Shown piece after piece: positions 60,357 through 64,000 of a stretch of 64,000 nucleotides of DNA (the first letter of the stretch is position 1; every line of letters starts with the position of its first letter). The position numbers and the translations under genes were made by a program. The stretch covers positions 44,823,678 through 44,887,677 of the forward strand of contig CM049307.1 of assembly GCA_026874595.1 (NCBI GenBank). Reading direction: 5' to 3'. The notes beneath the pieces are model-generated. The model was given only the letters and a program-made list of their open reading frames with translations. It did no database searches and was not told the DNA's origin. This DNA is from Sipunculus nudus. Taxonomy: Eukaryota > Annelida > Sipuncula > Golfingiida > Sipunculidae.

Positions 60357-61857
60357 GTCTCTATCTATTTTTATCTATAGAAGAACGCCACGGTTTCAGA
60401 TTAGGCAACAGGTTAAAAGTACAGTCAGTGCAGCCCGGTAAAGGTCAGTAGCTACACCTGGCACTTAGCCACAGTTGACATTGGGGCAACTGCCTTCCTC
60501 AGTTGTGCTTTTTAAGCGTTCTTGACCAAACTCAAGAACATTTTATTTATCAACTTGAAATGTTGGCATGTCAATGCATCGTTAATGGCTGTCACCAACT
60601 TAAATGATTTTTACACAGTGTATGTTCCTGTTTAAAACAGTTTGGATTTTATATATCAGCCTGAAATTAGGCATATCTGTACATTTTGGACAGCTCCGTC
60701 ATGTAGAATACATGTGGCGCCATCTACAATTATTTCATGTATCTATGCATATAGCCTAAGAGTGGTTTGAATTATCTTCATGGAATTTGTATGTCCATAC
60801 ATGCTGAATGGCTTTCTTATACACAAAACTGGTGGTGCCATTTACAATCAGATTTGTGTTGTTTGTAAGCATTTTTACCAGGTGTTACGCTGTGTAATTG
60901 GTGCTTGCACTAATTGGTTCTAAATGTTTGGTACTTGTTATGTACATGTACGTGTCACACATGTATTTGAAAAGCAATCAAGCACCTTTCGTTTAATCAT
61001 CAAGCATGTTATCATGGAAGCATTATTCTAACTGATGTATATCCCATTGCACAGGTTCGCATTAGGCCTGTAGGCCTTGTTTTTTTTTATAAAATCCTGA
61101 TTCTCGTCTAGTTAGAAGATATACTTTGCTAGATTTTCAACATTTTGACAATATAGGATGATAAAAGGTGACCTCTTGACCTCTTTAATGATTTATGTAA
61201 ACTACAATAACTTGATTGCTGACGGGCGATATTAGGTGATTTTACTCTTGTTATCACACAACATCACTTCAAAAGCCTAAAACTATTAAATATTGCTGAA
61301 AATATGCCATATCTTGATTATTTTGTATACATATATGTAAGGCATTCAAATTATTGGAATATAATACTTATTTTGCAATATATATAAATATATTCTCAAA
61401 ATAAGTTTTTTTTTTTATTTTTAATACAAAATCAATGTCAAAATGAATCAATACTTTAATATTCATCTCAAATAATTCATCAAAATTTGTTTGGGTATCT
61501 GTAGAAAGTTATATTTCGCCATTTTATTAGCACTTGGTAAATATAATGTGGCCAAGACTGATCAAAAACCAAATTATTACCAACAAATTAAATTGTACAA
61601 AAGAATTGACATATTTTAAAGATGGCCGCCAAAAAGACATTTAGCTGGCCATGCTGCATGTCCATCACATGTTTTCATACAGTTCAGATCTTGTAGTAAC
61701 TGAAAAACATAGCAGCATTTAGTCCCCCTATTTGGTAGTCAACCCCATTTTTGGGGGGTCTGGCTCATGGACTAATTGCCGCGCGCCAAACGCATACAAA
61801 ACGCTAACATGGAAAAGGACTGGCAGAACCTGCCGCGCACATTGAAAAGCACCCTTC

Positions 61858-64000
61858 CACTGACCTAAAAGCTGTCGTATGTTTCCTCAACATATCGCTG
61901 TGATAATTGAAATCACACCGTACGATACTAGAATGCATGTCCAGGAGTTTGTAATGGGTCTACAGGTTTGAATACATAAAAAAACTGAAACGGTATATTC
62001 CTAGAAATTACAGTACATGGTATAACCATGTATGCACAATAAAATAAAATTCTGAGAATATGAAAATTCAGTTGCATAACGGTGAGCCCTTGAGTACAGT
62101 CAATAAGTCTTTTGAATCTTTGAATGTTATAATAAAATTATAATAATATGCTAAATCTCTAGTTCTATCTTGCACAGAGACAAGATAAGTTTAACAGATT
62201 CTGAATTAATTCTCTTTCAATGTTATACATGAAATCTGCATTTAAGTACAATGCATTTCGCACACAAAGGAAACTCTCAGAGTTGATAGAGTAGGCCTAT
62301 TTTTTTCAATACAAATTCAATATGATACCATTCAGTCGCAGAATCTTTTTTTTTTCGTTCTAGAAACCCTGTGTTCTAAGATCCCTTGAGTTGCAGCATA
62401 CTGTCTAAATAAGCAGAGGGCGCCACCAGCAACGACACAGTTTGCGCCTGCAAGCTCAGTGCCTGCTGGACAGCTGCATGGTAATCCATATCTCGGTTCT
62501 CTCCGGCCTGACAGGTGTGCCATGTGTGTACTCTTTTTCTGATATTTATTATTTTGGAGGTATTGGTATATTCTCTTAATAAAATCCATTGTATCAAATG
62601 AAGGCATTTTAAAATAGCTTTTTAATATTTTTTTAATTAATAACATGAACTCAAAATCAATATTTTTTTAAAATATTTTGCTATTTTTGTGTGTACTGAT
62701 GACAATCGTGTGTTTTTCTTCGGTCGTATGGGTGTCAGAAGGGAAGGGGGTAGTGGGTCATGGATGCGACCATACGTAAAACTTCATTATAAATTGAAAA
62801 TAACGTATGCATTATCATCCAGCCGGCCTCATACAGACAAGTAAAATTAAACGTTCTAAAATTAGTAAGCAACATGGTTTGCATGCATTTGAATCAACTG
62901 ACCCTTGTTTCCATTTATTTGCGTAGCTCAGTATCTGCTATGGTAGTATTCAACTTATCTGGAATAGAAGCGACTAACGATTAACCTTTATAATTTTGCT
63001 AACGTTATCTTCGCTCAGTTGACACTGTAAAAGCGTGCTGTCTGAAAAATGGCCAACAGACCGTTACCGCCGGTTTTACCTATGGCAGCTGCCAAAGCCC
63101 AGAAACATCACAAATGCAGATTGAGAAGCGACCTTTGGTGTACATCTGTGTGGGGAAAGAGTGTAGTTTCATACTGAGTTTGCCTGGACCGGATCGCATA
63201 TACCGAACAGGTGCACAGTCGGAACAGGTGTGCGCTCTATTAGTCCCCAAATCGTAGCATTCCTAACACTCGCTCTAATTTAACACTCTATTTAAAGAGA
63301 ACTGACTGAAGACAAACGATTTGATATATCTTTGTACTGAATTATATAATTCTGCAGGTGTATAAAGGCTCTCATATTTTTTATTTCCATTGGTAACAAA
63401 AATCCCTGGGTTCCCGGATACAAATGTTACGTAATTATTCATGAAATAAAGAAAAAAAAAAAACAAACAGGAGGAATCTTAAAATGGCTTTAAAAAATGA
63501 TTTAGGAGCTGACGTATTATCAAAACGTCACGGGTAGAAACTTATGAAGTTGGAAGTTGGATTAAAACGATATTTTATACTGCAACAAAATATATAACAG
63601 ACACTGTGGTTGGCATAATATTCGCGAGGTTAAAATTTTGCGATTTCCACTTTTCAAGTGTTTCGCGAGGGTTCGTTTTCCCAGTATCCAGAAGTGTCGG
63701 AACTCATCCTCGATTGACGTCAACTTACTGCTCGGCCTAAGGGTATATATAGACTTTACCTCGATCTTCCTCAAATATCATTCTATTTATCAAAATTATT
63801 AAATCCGGTATAGATTTGCATATCTCGACGGTTGTGCATCTGTAGATTTTTTTCCATGTTCATCAAATAATTATAGTATTCTGATTGGCTGTGAAGCACG
63901 TAGATACACTGATGTTATTTTGTGATATGTTTATATTTGTAAATCGTGAATACACAAAATCTGTTTACCAAAATTTAACCATACACAGAATGACACGTGC
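61858..64000. other. Right flank
   Basis: AT-rich with no convincing gene apart from the candidate exon at 62376-62507. A short plus-strand frame from ATG at about 63050 (MANRPLPPVLPMAAAKAQKH...) runs 42 codons. It could be a first exon but has no clear donor. Confidence 0.4.
62376..62507 (-). CDS. Candidate terminal exon of an unknown gene
   Basis: After acceptor CACACCTGTCAG, a phase-0 frame of 43 residues (AGENRDMDYHAAVQQALSLQ then AQTVSLLVAPSAYLDSMLQL and KGS) ends in TAG. It is GC-richer than its surroundings and has codon-like character, with an amphipathic-helix look. I do not recognise the family, and no upstream exon is convincing in 62.6-64 kb. Confidence 0.3.
   Translation of the reverse strand, partial: AGENRDMDYHAAVQQALSLQAQTVSLLVAPSAYLDSMLQLKGS

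Larger units (their letters stand above)
53877..61854. mobile_element. DNA transposon with long terminal inverted repeats, no transposase
   Basis: Ends are inverted copies starting GGGTGCTTTTC (53877) and ending GAAAAGCACCC (61854). Inverted similarity continues inward for about 1 kb on each side (to about 54940 and about 60970), e.g. TGATGGAC, GGCGGCCATCTTTAAA and GCGAACCTGTGCAATGG in both. The 3 bp just outside each end are TTC (53874-53876 and 61855-61857). A 3-bp duplication fits the PIF/Harbinger superfamily, but chance is 1 in 64. No frame over about 115 codons exists inside and no transposase is visible, so it is non-autonomous or decayed. It contains other repeats. Confidence 0.8.

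Overview
This window is animal genomic DNA (large introns, GT-AG splicing, AT-rich spacers, long (TA)n microsatellites). It is dominated by one gene on the minus strand: the single muscle myosin heavy chain (Mhc) gene of a mollusc, probably a bivalve. The mollusc call rests on a nested catchin/myorod exon inside the gene, which is a molluscan catch-muscle feature, and on residue numbering. The spliced protein puts the reactive cysteines at C693/C703 and the head-rod proline at P835, the positions I know from scallop myosin. Adding the exons read here gives an open frame of 1,956 codons including the stop, close to a full-length muscle myosin.

Layout, in the direction of transcription (right to left). 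39.2 kb: TATA/CCAAT promoter and a short noncoding exon 1. 37.4-31.9 kb: exons 2-5 (start codon, SH3-like domain, approach to the P-loop). 30.5-25.7 kb: two alternative P-loop/loop 1 exons (6a, 6b), then four alternative loop 1/switch I exons (7a-7d). 25.0-20.6 kb: upper and lower 50K domains, including a pair of alternative loop 4 exons (10a, 10b), switch II, relay helix and loop 2. 19.5-15.0 kb: an array of EIGHT mutually exclusive exons (16a-16h), each exactly 88 nt, encoding the actin-side helix and the strand just after loop 2. 14.2-13.0 kb: SH1/SH2, converter and both IQ motifs. 13.0-1.1 kb: the coiled-coil rod, with a pair of alternative 79-nt S2 hinge exons (26a, 26b), and the terminal exon at 1111-1173. 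A second, candidate terminal exon with its own AATAAA lies at 1434-1631.

Inside the intron between rod exons 22 and 23 (9191-9671) sits the unique N-terminal exon of catchin/myorod. It has its own acceptor just before the ATG, so a second promoter must lie further upstream in that intron. Spliced to exons 23 onward it gives a 1,004-residue rod protein. The gene therefore yields a motor myosin with up to 2x4x2x8x2 = 256 cassette combinations, plus a headless rod protein.

Right of the Mhc promoter (39.2-64 kb) I find no convincing conserved gene. The region holds microsatellites, three GC-rich regulatory-looking islands, and an approximately 8.0 kb DNA transposon (53877-61854). The transposon has approximately 1 kb inverted termini and a TTC target duplication. 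It carries a solo LTR and approximately 300-bp tandem repeats inside, and shows no transposase. One possible terminal exon of another gene lies at 62376-62507.
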